The notes below the pieces were generated by a model. It ran no database searches. It was not told the DNA's origin and was given only the letters and a program-made list of their open reading frames with translations. Both the position numbers and the translations under genes were made by a program. From Dehalococcoidia bacterium (GTDB lineage: Bacteria; Chloroflexota; Dehalococcoidia; CAUJGQ01): a stretch of 53,402 bases of DNA. The first letter of the stretch is position 1. The number at the start of each line of letters is the position of its first letter. Positions 36,373-44,751 of this stretch are shown piece by piece. The stretch covers positions 1 to 53,402 of the forward strand of contig DATGEL010000084.1 in assembly GCA_035310145.1 (NCBI GenBank), written 5' to 3'.

Positions 36373-37830
36373 ATGAAACACCGTTTCGGAATCGTTGTAC
36401 TGCTGGCGGCGCTGCTGGCCGTCGCCTGTTCGAGCAACAACAACAAGACGAACTCCAGCAGGGCCGGCGGCAGCACGGCGCCGGCAGCCGCCGCCAGCAG
36501 CACGCAGGCAGCCCCTGCCGCGAGCAGCGGCGCCGCCGCGGCCGCCTCGCCCAGCGGCACGCCGCGGCCCACCGTGGCCGCCGCGCCCGGCGCCGTCAAG
36601 ATCAGCTTCTGGCACGCCTTCAGCGGCACCAACGGCGACGCGCTCAACGCGCTGGTGGACAAGTACAACAGCTCGCAGCAGAAGGTGCACGTCGATGCCG
36701 TCTTCCAGGGCAGCTACGACGACACGATCAACAAACTGCGCCAGGCGCTGCAGACGAAGACCACGCCGGACCTGATCCAGATCTACGACATCGGCACGCG
36801 CTTCATGGTCGACAGCAAGGACGTGACGCCGGTGCAGACCTTCGTCGACAAGGACAAGTTCGATCTTTCGACCTTCGAGCCGAACGTGCTCGGCTACTAC
36901 AAGGTCGGCAGCACGCTCTACTCGATGCCCATGGCCACGTCGAACCCGATCCTCTACTACAACAAGGACATGTTCAAAGCGGCCGGGCTGGACCCGGACA
37001 AGCCGCCGAAGACGTTCGAAGAGGTGGCCGACGCCGCCAAGAGGCTGACCAAGGGCGACGTCAAGGGCATCGCCCTGCCGATCGATGACTGGTACATGGA
37101 GCAGAGCCTCGCCACGCAGGGCGCCTACTTCGCCGACCCGAGCAACGGCCGCGGCGACAAGCCGGCGGACAAGGCGGCCTTCAACGGGCCGGAGGGCGTC
37201 GCCTTTCTCACCTGGTGGGCGAACATGATCAAGGACGGCACGGCGGCGAACCTGGGCCGCAACTCCAGCGACACCAAGGCCGCCTTCTTCGCCGGCAAGA
37301 TCGCGATGGTCGTGGACTCGACCGCGGCGCTGCGCCAGGTGATCGATTCGACGCAGGGCACGTTCCCGGTGGGCACGACCTTCTACCCACGCCCGGCCAA
37401 CAACCCGAAGGCCGCGGGCACAATCATCGGCGGCAATTCACTCTGGATCATGAAGGACCACCCGCAGGCGGAGCAGGACGCCGCCTGGGACTTCATCAAG
37501 TGGCTGATGCAGCCGGAGCAGATGGCCTTCTTCCACGTGAGCACCGGCTACTATCCGCCGAATAAGGCCGCCTACGACGTGCAGTCGGACAAGGACTGGC
37601 TGGCGAAGTACCCGCAGTTCCAGACGGCGATCGACCAACTGCACGCCAGCCCGCTGAACCCGGCGACGCAGGGAGCCTTGCTCGGCATCTTCGTGCAGGC
37701 GCGGCAGGACAATCAGTCGGCCTTTGAGTCGGTCTTCGCCGGCCAGGCCACGCCGCAGCAGGCGCTGGACAAATCGGCCGGCACGGTGACGGGCGAGATT
37801 CAGCAGTACAATCAGGCCGTCGGCCACTGA
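36373..37830 (+). CDS. ABC transporter extracellular solute-binding lipoprotein (UgpB-like)
   Basis: A 485-residue substrate-binding protein. The signal peptide ends in LLAVAC with lipidation at Cys19, followed by an Ala/Ser/Pro-rich tether of about 55 residues, then the solute-binding fold: VKISFWHAFSGTNGDALNALVDKYN, PDLIQIYDIGTRFM, YSMPMATSNPILYYNKDMFKAAGL, and FPVGTTFYPR...IIGGNSLWIMKDH. This is the family-1/UgpB group that binds glycerol-3-phosphate, diesters or oligosaccharides; the ligand is not predictable. It lies 52 bases after the second permease, with GAGGAGG in the gap, and is followed by a hairpin. Confidence 0.92.
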   Translation: MKHRFGIVVLLAALLAVACSSNNNKTNSSRAGGSTAPAAAASSTQAAPAASSGAAAAASPSGTPRPTVAAAPGAVKISFWHAFSGTNGDALNALVDKYNSSQQKVHVDAVFQGSYDDTINKLRQALQTKTTPDLIQIYDIGTRFMVDSKDVTPVQTFVDKDKFDLSTFEPNVLGYYKVGSTLYSMPMATSNPILYYNKDMFKAAGLDPDKPPKTFEEVADAAKRLTKGDVKGIALPIDDWYMEQSLATQGAYFADPSNGRGDKPADKAAFNGPEGVAFLTWWANMIKDGTAANLGRNSSDTKAAFFAGKIAMVVDSTAALRQVIDSTQGTFPVGTTFYPRPANNPKAAGTIIGGNSLWIMKDHPQAEQDAAWDFIKWLMQPEQMAFFHVSTGYYPPNKAAYDVQSDKDWLAKYPQFQTAIDQLHASPLNPATQGALLGIFVQARQDNQSAFESVFAGQATPQQALDKSAGTVTGEIQQYNQAVGH

Positions 37831-37845
37831 CGCCGGGCGGCGCGG

Positions 37846-37882
37846 CCCCGCTCCTTCCCCCAGGAATAGGGAGGGAGCGGGG
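37846..37882 (+). terminator. Hairpin ending the ABC operon
   Basis: CCCCGCTCCTTCCC (37846-37859) pairs with GGGAGGGAGCGGGG (37869-37882) over 14 bases with one G-T wobble, 16 bases past the binding-protein stop. No T-run follows, so it may stabilise the 3' end or act with Rho. Confidence 0.6.
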
Positions 37883-38389
37883 CGATCTCCTGGGGCGCGT
37901 CAGCAGATGGCGAGTCTGTTGGCGCGGCCCGCCAAGCGCCTGGTCCTCACACCGCAAGCTTCGTCCGGCTGGATGAAGACGGCGCGCCGGCCGATCTGCA
38001 CCCGTGCTGGTCCCGCCGCGCCCGATCGAGGCCCGCAAGGGCTGGTCGAGGCGGGCGGCGGCATCCCGCGAGGCATACGAAAAGCCCGAAGCAACCTCGC
38101 GGCCGCTCCGGGCTTCGTCCCTCGGGCACGTCGCCGTGCCTTCGGTAAGATCAATGGTCTCACAGCCGGCGCCGTTTTTCCAGCGTGCTCAGCGCCACTG
38201 AGCTCGACGATCCTGCCTGAATGCTGCCTCAGACTCACTCCAGCGGCCGGAAACGGCGATTTCTCCTGGCAGGCCGCGCTCAGCAGAGCGATGCTGGCGC
38301 GAGGGGCACAGCCAGTTGACGAACCGCTTTATCATGCAGGCAGCGGGCGCGATAATGGCGCATATGTTCTGTGCTGCGTGGAAGGCTCC
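37883..38389. other. Gene-free interval between ABC operon and histidine kinase
   Basis: About 500 bases with no convincing coding signal on either strand, although open frames cross it (for example 37900-38238 minus and the 5' extension of the kinase frame). It contains an intrinsic terminator pointing leftward (38079-38115) and an adjacent GGCACGGCGACGTGCC hairpin, both without an obvious upstream gene, so a small RNA on the minus strand is possible. A TTGACG at 38316-38321 has no well-spaced -10. Confidence 0.45.
38079..38115 (-). terminator. Orphan Rho-independent terminator on the minus strand
   Basis: Reading leftward, AAGCCCGGAGC (38105-38115), a 12-base loop and GCTTCGGGCTT (38082-38092) form an 11-bp stem with one G-U pair followed by TTTT. 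No protein gene ends upstream of it on the minus strand within 300 bases; the nearest sequence is the kinase gene on the opposite strand. Confidence 0.7.
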
Positions 38390-40540
38390 ATGAGCGGCTC
38401 ATCCTCGCGCCGATCGGCGGCGATTGCCGGGCCATCCGGCCTGGATCTGCTCGGCATCGGACGCATTCTGTGGCAGGGCCGGGGTGCCATCGTCGTCACC
38501 ACCGCGCCCAGGGGTCGCATCGTCCTCTGGAACCCGGCGGCCGCGGCGCTCTTTGGCTACGCGACGGAGGAAGCCGCCCGCCTGCGTCTCTCCGCACTCT
38601 TTCCCGGGCGCACCCCGGCACTGGTTCGCGCCGTGCTGACCGGCGCCACGACGGCCGGCCAGGATGGAGGAACGCCGGAAGGCCAGCCGCTCCGCCTGGT
38701 CATGCGTCATGCCTCCGGTGTCGATCTGCCCGTGGACGTGACCCTGAGCCGCGACGATGCGGCCGGCGGCGCGTTCTTGATCGCGCTGATCCGCGACCTC
38801 GGCACGCCGCGCGGCGAAGACGAGCAGGCGGCGCACCTGACGACCTTGCTGTCGGTCGCCCGCAGCCTCAGTTCGACCCTGGACCTGCGGCGGCTGCTGG
38901 ACCTCATCCTCCAGGAGCTGCGCCACGTCGCCGACTATGCCGGCGCCACCGTCGCCCGGCGCGACGGCGATGTGCTGGTCGTGCTCGCCAACCGCGCCGG
39001 ATCGCGGGCGGGCAGCTCGCTGGGCGCGGAGATCGAAGGGAGACGCATCCCGCTGTCACGGGGCAAAGCGATCTGGCGGACGCTCAGCCGCGGCAAGCCC
39101 GTGCTGGTCGCGGACATGCAGGAGGACACGACCTACTCGCGCGCCTACCGGGCCGTGGTTGGCCGGCTGCTGGGCGAGCGGCTGCAGGCGATCCGCGCCT
39201 GGATGGCCGTGCCGCTGATCTCCCGCGGGGAGGTGGCCGGCTTCATCGCCCTCTCGCATGGCACCCCCGGCTTCTATACCGCACAGCATGCCAGCTTCGC
39301 CGCCGCGATCGCTAATCACGCCGCCGTCGCCATCGACAACGCCCGGCTGTACGAGCAAACCCAGGAGGCGGTGAGACGAGCGACGGCCCTGGCGCGGATC
39401 GCCGCCAGCGTCGCGCTGGGCGGGGCGCTGGACACGGTGCTCGACGCGCTGGCAGGCCGCGTGGTGCAGGCGAGCGGCGCCGTTGCCTGCGCGGTCCTGC
39501 TGGCGGACGGCGATCCGCCGCGGCTGCGCATCGCCGGCAGTCACGGCCTGCCGGGGGGCTATGCGGCGGCCTACAACCGGATCGTGCGCGGCGAGGAACC
39601 CTCGGATAACGTGAGCGTCTTCCTGGAGCGCCGGCCCCGCGTCTCGCGCAAGGTGTGGCGGGGGCTGCTCAAGCGGCCGGCGTACCGGCCCATTCACCCC
39701 TTCGCCAAGCAGGTGAGCTGGGATTCGATCGCGCTGGTGCCGCTGGTCACCCGCGAGCGCCCCGTGGGCACGCTGGCGACCTACTACCGCGCCGGCGAGG
39801 AACCGGACGAGCGTGAGCTCGCCCTGCTCACCGCGATCGCTGACCAGGCGGCGGTGGCGGTGGAGAATGCACGGCTGTTCGACGCCGCGGGCGAGAAGGC
39901 CGCCCTCGAGGAGCGCACCCGCCTTGCCCAGGACCTGCACGATTCGGTGACGCAAACGGTCTTCAGCCTGGGGATGCTGTCGCGCGCGGCACAGGCGCAG
40001 CACGAGCAGCGCTCGGCGAAGCTGGGCGAGACGCTGGACCGGGTCGCCACGCTGGCGCGGGAGGCGCTGGTCGAGATGCGGGCGTTGCTGTTCGAACTGC
40101 GCCCCACCAGCCTCTCGGAAGAGGGGCTCGTCGGCGCCCTGGCCAAGCTGGTGGAGGCGGTGCAAACCCGCACAAACCTGGCGATCAGCTACCGCGCGAC
40201 CGAGGCGCTCCGGCTTTCGCCGGACATCGAGCTGGCCGTCTTCCGCATCGTGCAGGAGGCGCTCAGCAACGCGGCCAAGCACGCCCAGGCGAGCGAAGTC
40301 GCCGTCGAGCTGGCGATGGACGAGTCGGGACTGCGGGTAAGCGTGGCTGACAACGGCGGCGGCTTCGACCCGGGCGCGCCGGTGGTGCCGTCAGCCGACG
40401 GCGCCCGCGGCGGGCAGGGCATGCGCTCGATGCGCGAGCGAGCCACGGCCGTCGGGCTGCACCTGCGGGTCGAGAGCGCCCCGGGCGAGGGCACGAGGGT
40501 CATCGTTCAACTGCCCGCCGTCAGCGCCCGGCTGCCCTGA
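38390..40540 (+). CDS. Sensor histidine kinase, PAS-GAF-GAF-HisKA_3-HATPase
   Basis: A 716-residue soluble sensor kinase of the NarL/DesK-partner class. A PAS domain (about 28-135: VTTAPRGRIVLWNPAAAALFGY) is followed by two GAF domains (about 160-320 and 335-500), a HisKA_3 dimerisation helix with the phospho-accepting His517 in RLAQDLHDSVTQTVFSLG, and an HATPase lobe with N box EALSNAAKHA (623-632), DNGGGFD (654-660) and GQGMRSMRERA. No transmembrane segment is seen, so it senses a cytoplasmic signal such as redox state or a small ligand. GGAAGG precedes the ATG. No response regulator is adjacent, so it is an orphan; the neighbouring ABC importer or Rieske genes could be targets. Confidence 0.9.
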   Translation: MSGSSSRRSAAIAGPSGLDLLGIGRILWQGRGAIVVTTAPRGRIVLWNPAAAALFGYATEEAARLRLSALFPGRTPALVRAVLTGATTAGQDGGTPEGQPLRLVMRHASGVDLPVDVTLSRDDAAGGAFLIALIRDLGTPRGEDEQAAHLTTLLSVARSLSSTLDLRRLLDLILQELRHVADYAGATVARRDGDVLVVLANRAGSRAGSSLGAEIEGRRIPLSRGKAIWRTLSRGKPVLVADMQEDTTYSRAYRAVVGRLLGERLQAIRAWMAVPLISRGEVAGFIALSHGTPGFYTAQHASFAAAIANHAAVAIDNARLYEQTQEAVRRATALARIAASVALGGALDTVLDALAGRVVQASGAVACAVLLADGDPPRLRIAGSHGLPGGYAAAYNRIVRGEEPSDNVSVFLERRPRVSRKVWRGLLKRPAYRPIHPFAKQVSWDSIALVPLVTRERPVGTLATYYRAGEEPDERELALLTAIADQAAVAVENARLFDAAGEKAALEERTRLAQDLHDSVTQTVFSLGMLSRAAQAQHEQRSAKLGETLDRVATLAREALVEMRALLFELRPTSLSEEGLVGALAKLVEAVQTRTNLAISYRATEALRLSPDIELAVFRIVQEALSNAAKHAQASEVAVELAMDESGLRVSVADNGGGFDPGAPVVPSADGARGGQGMRSMRERATAVGLHLRVESAPGEGTRVIVQLPAVSARLP

Positions 40541-40645
40541 AGTGCTGCGCCGGCGCGGCCCGCCTACGAGACGATCGGCTCACCGGCGAGCCCGGGCGTA
40601 CAATCGGGGACACGGATCAGCATTCTGCGAATGGAGGGCACGGCC

Positions 40646-41908
40646 GTGCTCAGGGAAGAGGAGAACCGCGCCCTGATCGAGACCGGCGCCGGCACGCCGA
40701 TGGGCGAGCTGTTGCGCCGCTACTGGCAGCCGATCGCCGCCGTGGCCGAGCTGGACGACCAGCCGATCAAGAACGTGCGCCTGCTGGGCGAAGACCTCGT
40801 CCTCTACAAGGACAGGAGCGGGACGTACGGCCTGATCGATCAGCACTGCCCGCACCGCCGCGCCGATCTCTCCTACGGCATCCCAGAAGACGGCGGCCTG
40901 CGCTGCAACTACCACGGCTGGCTCTGGGATGAAACCGGCGCCTGCCGCCAGCAGCCCTTCGAGGAGGTCGCCCGGCCGGAGGCGCGCTTCAAGGAGCGCG
41001 TCACGATCAAGGCCTACCCCGTGGAGGCGAAAGCGGGCCTGCTCTGGGCCTATCTCGGCCCGCCACCGGCGCCGCTCGTGCCCACCTGGGAGCCGTTCAC
41101 CTGGCGGAACGGCTTCGTGCAGATCGTCTTCGCCGAAGTCCCCTGCAGCTGGTTCCAGGGACAGGAGAACTCGATCGACCCCGTGCACTTCGAATGGCTG
41201 CACTCCAACTGGGGTGCGCGGCTGCGCGGCGAACACGGCGCCTACTCGCCCACGCATCTCAAGCTCGGCTTCGACGAGTTCGAGTACGGCTTCACCTACC
41301 GCCGCGTACGCGAGGACACGACCGAAGCGGACCCGCTCTGGACCGTGGGCCGCGTCTGTCTCTGGCCCAATGCGCTGTTCACCGGCGAGCACTTCGAGTG
41401 GCGCGTGCCCATAGACGACGACCACATGCTCAGCGTCGGCTGGTTCTTCAACCGGGTGCCCAAAGAGCAGGAGCCGTTCGTTCAAGACCGCATCCCCTAC
41501 TGGTACGGGCCGATCAAGGACGAGAAGACCGGCCGCTGGATCAGCTCGCACGTGATGAACCAGGACTTCATCGCCTGGGTTGGCCAGGGCGCAATCGCCG
41601 ACCGTACGCAAGAACACCTGGGCGAGAGCGACCGCGGCATCATCTTGATGCGCAAGAAGCTGCTGGAGCAGGCGCGCAGCGTTGCCGACGGCGGCGAACC
41701 GAAGGGGCTGGTGCGCGATCCGGCCGAGAACGCCTGCGTACGGCTGCCGATCATCGACCGTGAGCGTTACGTCAACGGCTTCTCGCAGGCGGAGCTGCTG
41801 AACGAGCAGGTGGCCGGTCTCTTCTACGGCCGCGACTTCGTCTTCCAGGCCGGCCAGCCGCCGGAGGTGATGCGCGCCTACCGGCAGGCGATGGGCATGG
41901 AGGCCGGC
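40646..41908 (+). CDS. Rieske oxygenase, first of a tandem pair
   Basis: A Rieske non-heme iron oxygenase of 421 residues, of the phthalate/vanillate-demethylase-like group. Rieske ligands are C68-x-H70 and C87-x2-H90 (HCPHRRADL, CNYHGWLW). The mononuclear iron site is Asp178, His181, His186 (SIDPVHFEWLH) with normal H-x4-H spacing. The GTG at 40646 is preferred over ATG 40631 because GGAGGG lies eight bases upstream and because the resulting N-terminus lines up with the next gene (LREEENRALIETG...TPMGELLRRYW against LSVEQNELISRVG...TPMGETLRRYW). No reductase is adjacent. Likely O-demethylase or ring hydroxylase; substrate unknown. The frame ends with TGA at 41909-41911. Confidence 0.9.
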
Positions 41909-41989
41909 TGAGGCACGGCCGCCGTCGCACGGGAGTAGGATGAACGCCGAACGCCGATGCGCATCCAGTTCGCCACGGGAGGCAGAGCG

Positions 41990-43294
41990 ATGCTGTCCGT
42001 CGAGCAAAACGAGCTGATCAGCCGTGTGGGACCGGGCACGCCCATGGGCGAGACGCTGCGCCGCTACTGGCTGCCCGTCGCCATGCGCGCGGAGCTGCCG
42101 GAGCCGGACGGCGCGCCCGTGCGCGTGCGTCTGCTCGGCGAAAAGCTGGTCGCGTTTCGAGACACGAGCGGCCGCGTCGGCCTGGTGGACGAATACTGTC
42201 CGCACCGCGGCGCCTCGCTCTGGCTGGCGCGCAACGAGGGCTGCGGCCTGCGCTGCATCTACCACGGCTGGAAGTTCGACGCCGACGGCGACTGCCTGGA
42301 GCAGATGAACGAGCCGGAGAGCTTCGCCGAAAAGATCCGCCTCACCGCCTACCCCACCTGCGAGGCCGGCGACGTGGTCTGGGCCTACCTCGGCCCGCGC
42401 GAGGCGATGCCGCCGCCGCCGCACTTCGAATGGGCGCGGGCCGCTGCCACGCAACGCCACGTCTCCAAGGTCTGGCAGGAATGCAACTGGGTGCAGGCGT
42501 TAGAAGGCGGCATCGACACCTCGCACGCGCCGATCCTGCACCGGGCGCTGGCCGCCAACGGCGCCGGCATCTCCCCCGACTCGCCCTTCGTGCGCGGCAA
42601 GGCGCCGATTCTCGAAGTGGACACGACGGACTACGGCTTCCGCTACGCCGGCGTGCGCGAGCTGGACGGCGACAAGATCTACGTGCGCGGCTACCACTAC
42701 GTGATGCCCTTCCACCAGTTGCGGCCGCAGCAGGTGCCCAACCGCGGCCTCGGCGGCGGCCCGCGCCACCCGATGATCGCCGGCCACATGTGGGTGCCGA
42801 TGGACGACGAGAACACGATGGTCTGGAACTGGCTGCTCGTTGTGGGCGAGGAGCCGCTGACCGACGAGGAGCGGCTGGAGCGCGGCACCGGCAACGGCCC
42901 GGACTTCGTCGACGCGGCCAACGACTACCGCTCGCGCCAGGGCCGCTGGAACGACTGGGGCATCGACCGCGCCCGCCAGCGCACGGTCAACTTCTCCGGC
43001 ATCGAGGGCATCAACCAGCAGGACCGCGCCGTGCAGGAGAGCATGGGGCCGATCGTCGATCGCAGCCGCGAGCACCTCGGCCCGGCCGACCGCGCGATCA
43101 TCACCATGCGCCAACTGCTTCTGCAGGCCGTGCGCATGGTGCGCGAGGGCGGCGACCCGCCCGGTACGGGCGACAGCTACTACGCCCTGCGCGCCTGGGA
43201 GGCGATCCTGCCGCGCGGCACGGCCTGGCGCGACGCGCTGCTGCCGGAGATGGATCCCGACGCCGCGCGCCACGAGACGGCCGGGGTGCGTTGA
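41990..43294 (+). CDS. Rieske oxygenase, second of a tandem pair
   Basis: A 434-residue paralogue of the upstream oxygenase. Rieske ligands C70-x-H72 and C89-x2-H92 (YCPHRGASL, CIYHGWKFD); catalytic iron ligands Asp176, His179, His184 (GGIDTSHAPILH). GGGAGGCAGAGCG precedes the ATG. The C-terminal domain is distinct from that of its neighbour (FHQLRPQQVPNRG, HMWVPMDDENTMVWNW, GIEGINQQDRAVQESMGPIVDRS), which fits a different substrate or a hetero-oligomer. The VPMDDENT and INQQDRAVQESMGPIVDRSREHLG blocks are shared with many uncharacterised phthalate-dioxygenase-like proteins. Confidence 0.9.
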   Translation: MLSVEQNELISRVGPGTPMGETLRRYWLPVAMRAELPEPDGAPVRVRLLGEKLVAFRDTSGRVGLVDEYCPHRGASLWLARNEGCGLRCIYHGWKFDADGDCLEQMNEPESFAEKIRLTAYPTCEAGDVVWAYLGPREAMPPPPHFEWARAAATQRHVSKVWQECNWVQALEGGIDTSHAPILHRALAANGAGISPDSPFVRGKAPILEVDTTDYGFRYAGVRELDGDKIYVRGYHYVMPFHQLRPQQVPNRGLGGGPRHPMIAGHMWVPMDDENTMVWNWLLVVGEEPLTDEERLERGTGNGPDFVDAANDYRSRQGRWNDWGIDRARQRTVNFSGIEGINQQDRAVQESMGPIVDRSREHLGPADRAIITMRQLLLQAVRMVREGGDPPGTGDSYYALRAWEAILPRGTAWRDALLPEMDPDAARHETAGVR

Positions 43295-43342
43295 CGGGCG
43301 GTCTACACACCGTCACGACTGCTGCCGGCCGGCGCGCGTCGC

Positions 43343-44542
43343 CTACTGCCAGAGCTGCCGGCTGGCGAGCGCGGCGCCATCGGCCAGCGACTTGAGCTTC
43401 GCCCAGCCGATGTCCGGGTAGCAGCGGCCGCCCAGCCCGCAGTCCACGCCGGCGATCACGTTCTCGCGCCCCATCAGCTTCGCATAGCGGATGATGCGGT
43501 CGGCCACCAGCTCCGGCGGCTCGATCGTCGTCGTCTTGTGGCAGATCACGCCGGGAATGTAGACCTTCCCCTCCGGCAGCTTATGCGTCTCCCAGACGTG
43601 CCAGTCCAGCTCGTGCCGCGCGTCCGCCGTTTCGACGGAGTAGGCGCCGGCCTTCACCATCAGCATCAGGTCGATCACGTGCTCAAAGGGGATGTCGGTG
43701 GTGTGCGGCGTGTGCCAGCTGCCCCAGCAGGTGTGGTAACGCACGCGGTCCTCGGGGATCCCTTCCAGCGCCCAGTTGAGCGCCTCGACGCGCGGCTGCA
43801 CGAAGCGGCGGTACTCTTCGATGCTCAGCGCCGGCTCGAGCATCCCGTAGCGGGTGACCAGCGCCGGGTCGTCGATCTGCAGGATGAAGCCGGCGTCCAC
43901 GACGGCGCGGTAGTCGTTCTTGAAGAACGCCGCCAGGGCGTAAATGTACTCCTCCTCGCTCTTGTAGTAGTCGTTGAGCACGAAGTGGCTGAGCCAGTTC
44001 GGGCTGAGCACGGGAAAGAAGCAGTCCTCCAGCCGGGCGCCGGCGGCCGTCATCGCCGCCTTCGACACCGCGATCTCGTGCGTGATCGTGCCGATGTCGT
44101 CCGCCGCGCGAGGCGTGAGCGGTCCGGTGATCGCCGAGCGCTGCGTTTGGATGCCGAAGCCGCGGATCTCGGCGCCGGGCATCGGCGTGTTGCCCACCCG
44201 GTCGTAGATCTCCCAGAAGGCCCGGAACTCCGGCGTGCGCCGCTCCCGCTGGAAGACGAGCACGGAGGCCGGCTCGCCGGGCTTCGCCTCCCGCGTCTCG
44301 ATGCCGGAGGCGCGGCTGTCGTAGTATCCCTGGTCCCGCACCTTCCAGAACTCGCCGTCGCTGAGGATGTCGACGCCGATCTCCTTTTGGCGGCGCACCA
44401 TGGCGGCGATGCCGCTCTGCACCTGGGCATCGAAGGCCTGCCGATCGCCCCGCTGACGCGCGGCGAGCACTTCGGCCTGGTTGTCGGGGTTGGGCAGGCG
44501 GCCGGGGTGGGTGGTGAGGATACGGTCGCTGCTGCGGTGCAT
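43343..44542 (-). CDS. Cobalamin-independent methionine synthase (MetE C-terminal) family protein
   Basis: A 399-residue TIM-barrel protein of the MetE catalytic-domain family. The zinc ligands of MetE are all present: His270 and Cys272 (RYHTCWG), Glu304 (YSVETADARHE) and Cys368 (AGVDCGLGGR). The N-terminal MetE half is absent, so it is a stand-alone methyltransferase-type protein as in archaeal core-MetE or dehalogenation/demethylation-associated paralogues. RILTTHPGRLP at the start and LSDGEFWK are also family features. The ATG at 44542 follows AGGAG; the longer frame upstream runs through an inverted repeat. Its position convergent with two Rieske oxygenases allows a link to O-demethylation, but true methionine synthesis is not excluded. 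Confidence 0.87.
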   Translation of the reverse strand: MHRSSDRILTTHPGRLPNPDNQAEVLAARQRGDRQAFDAQVQSGIAAMVRRQKEIGVDILSDGEFWKVRDQGYYDSRASGIETREAKPGEPASVLVFQRERRTPEFRAFWEIYDRVGNTPMPGAEIRGFGIQTQRSAITGPLTPRAADDIGTITHEIAVSKAAMTAAGARLEDCFFPVLSPNWLSHFVLNDYYKSEEEYIYALAAFFKNDYRAVVDAGFILQIDDPALVTRYGMLEPALSIEEYRRFVQPRVEALNWALEGIPEDRVRYHTCWGSWHTPHTTDIPFEHVIDLMLMVKAGAYSVETADARHELDWHVWETHKLPEGKVYIPGVICHKTTTIEPPELVADRIIRYAKLMGRENVIAGVDCGLGGRCYPDIGWAKLKSLADGAALASRQLWQ

Positions 44543-44599
44543 CTGCTGCTCCTGCGATCTGCCGCGGACCGCGCGGCGGTCCACAACAGCCGGTCCTAC

Positions 44600-44676
44600 A
44601 GATGGTTTCAAAACCGGCAGTCTCGCGCTCCCGCACGCGCATCCGCCGGTATGCGTGCAGGTTTTGAAACCATGTC
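44600..44676. repeat. Short element bounded by a 14-bp perfect inverted repeat
   Basis: ATGGTTTCAAAACC (44602-44615) is matched exactly by GGTTTTGAAACCAT (44660-44673); with two mismatches the arms extend to about 20 bases. Inside is a second imperfect hairpin (GCACGCGCAT / ATGCGTGC). The whole is about 75 bases, AT-richer at its ends than its surroundings. A partial match to one end (CAGATGGTTTCTAGACCGG) lies at 3956-3974. It resembles a miniature inverted-repeat element or a long transcript hairpin. Confidence 0.7.
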
Positions 44677-44751
44677 TTGGTCCCGTGCCTGAAGGCCACA
44701 CACGGCATAGCACAGAGAGCGCCCGCTTCGCCATGCCCGGCGGGGCGCCGC

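Noticed and set aside
37907-38389. 5' extension of the histidine kinase frame
   Set aside because: No ribosome site, no domain, and it runs through an intrinsic terminator on the other strand; ATG 38390 has GGAAGG.
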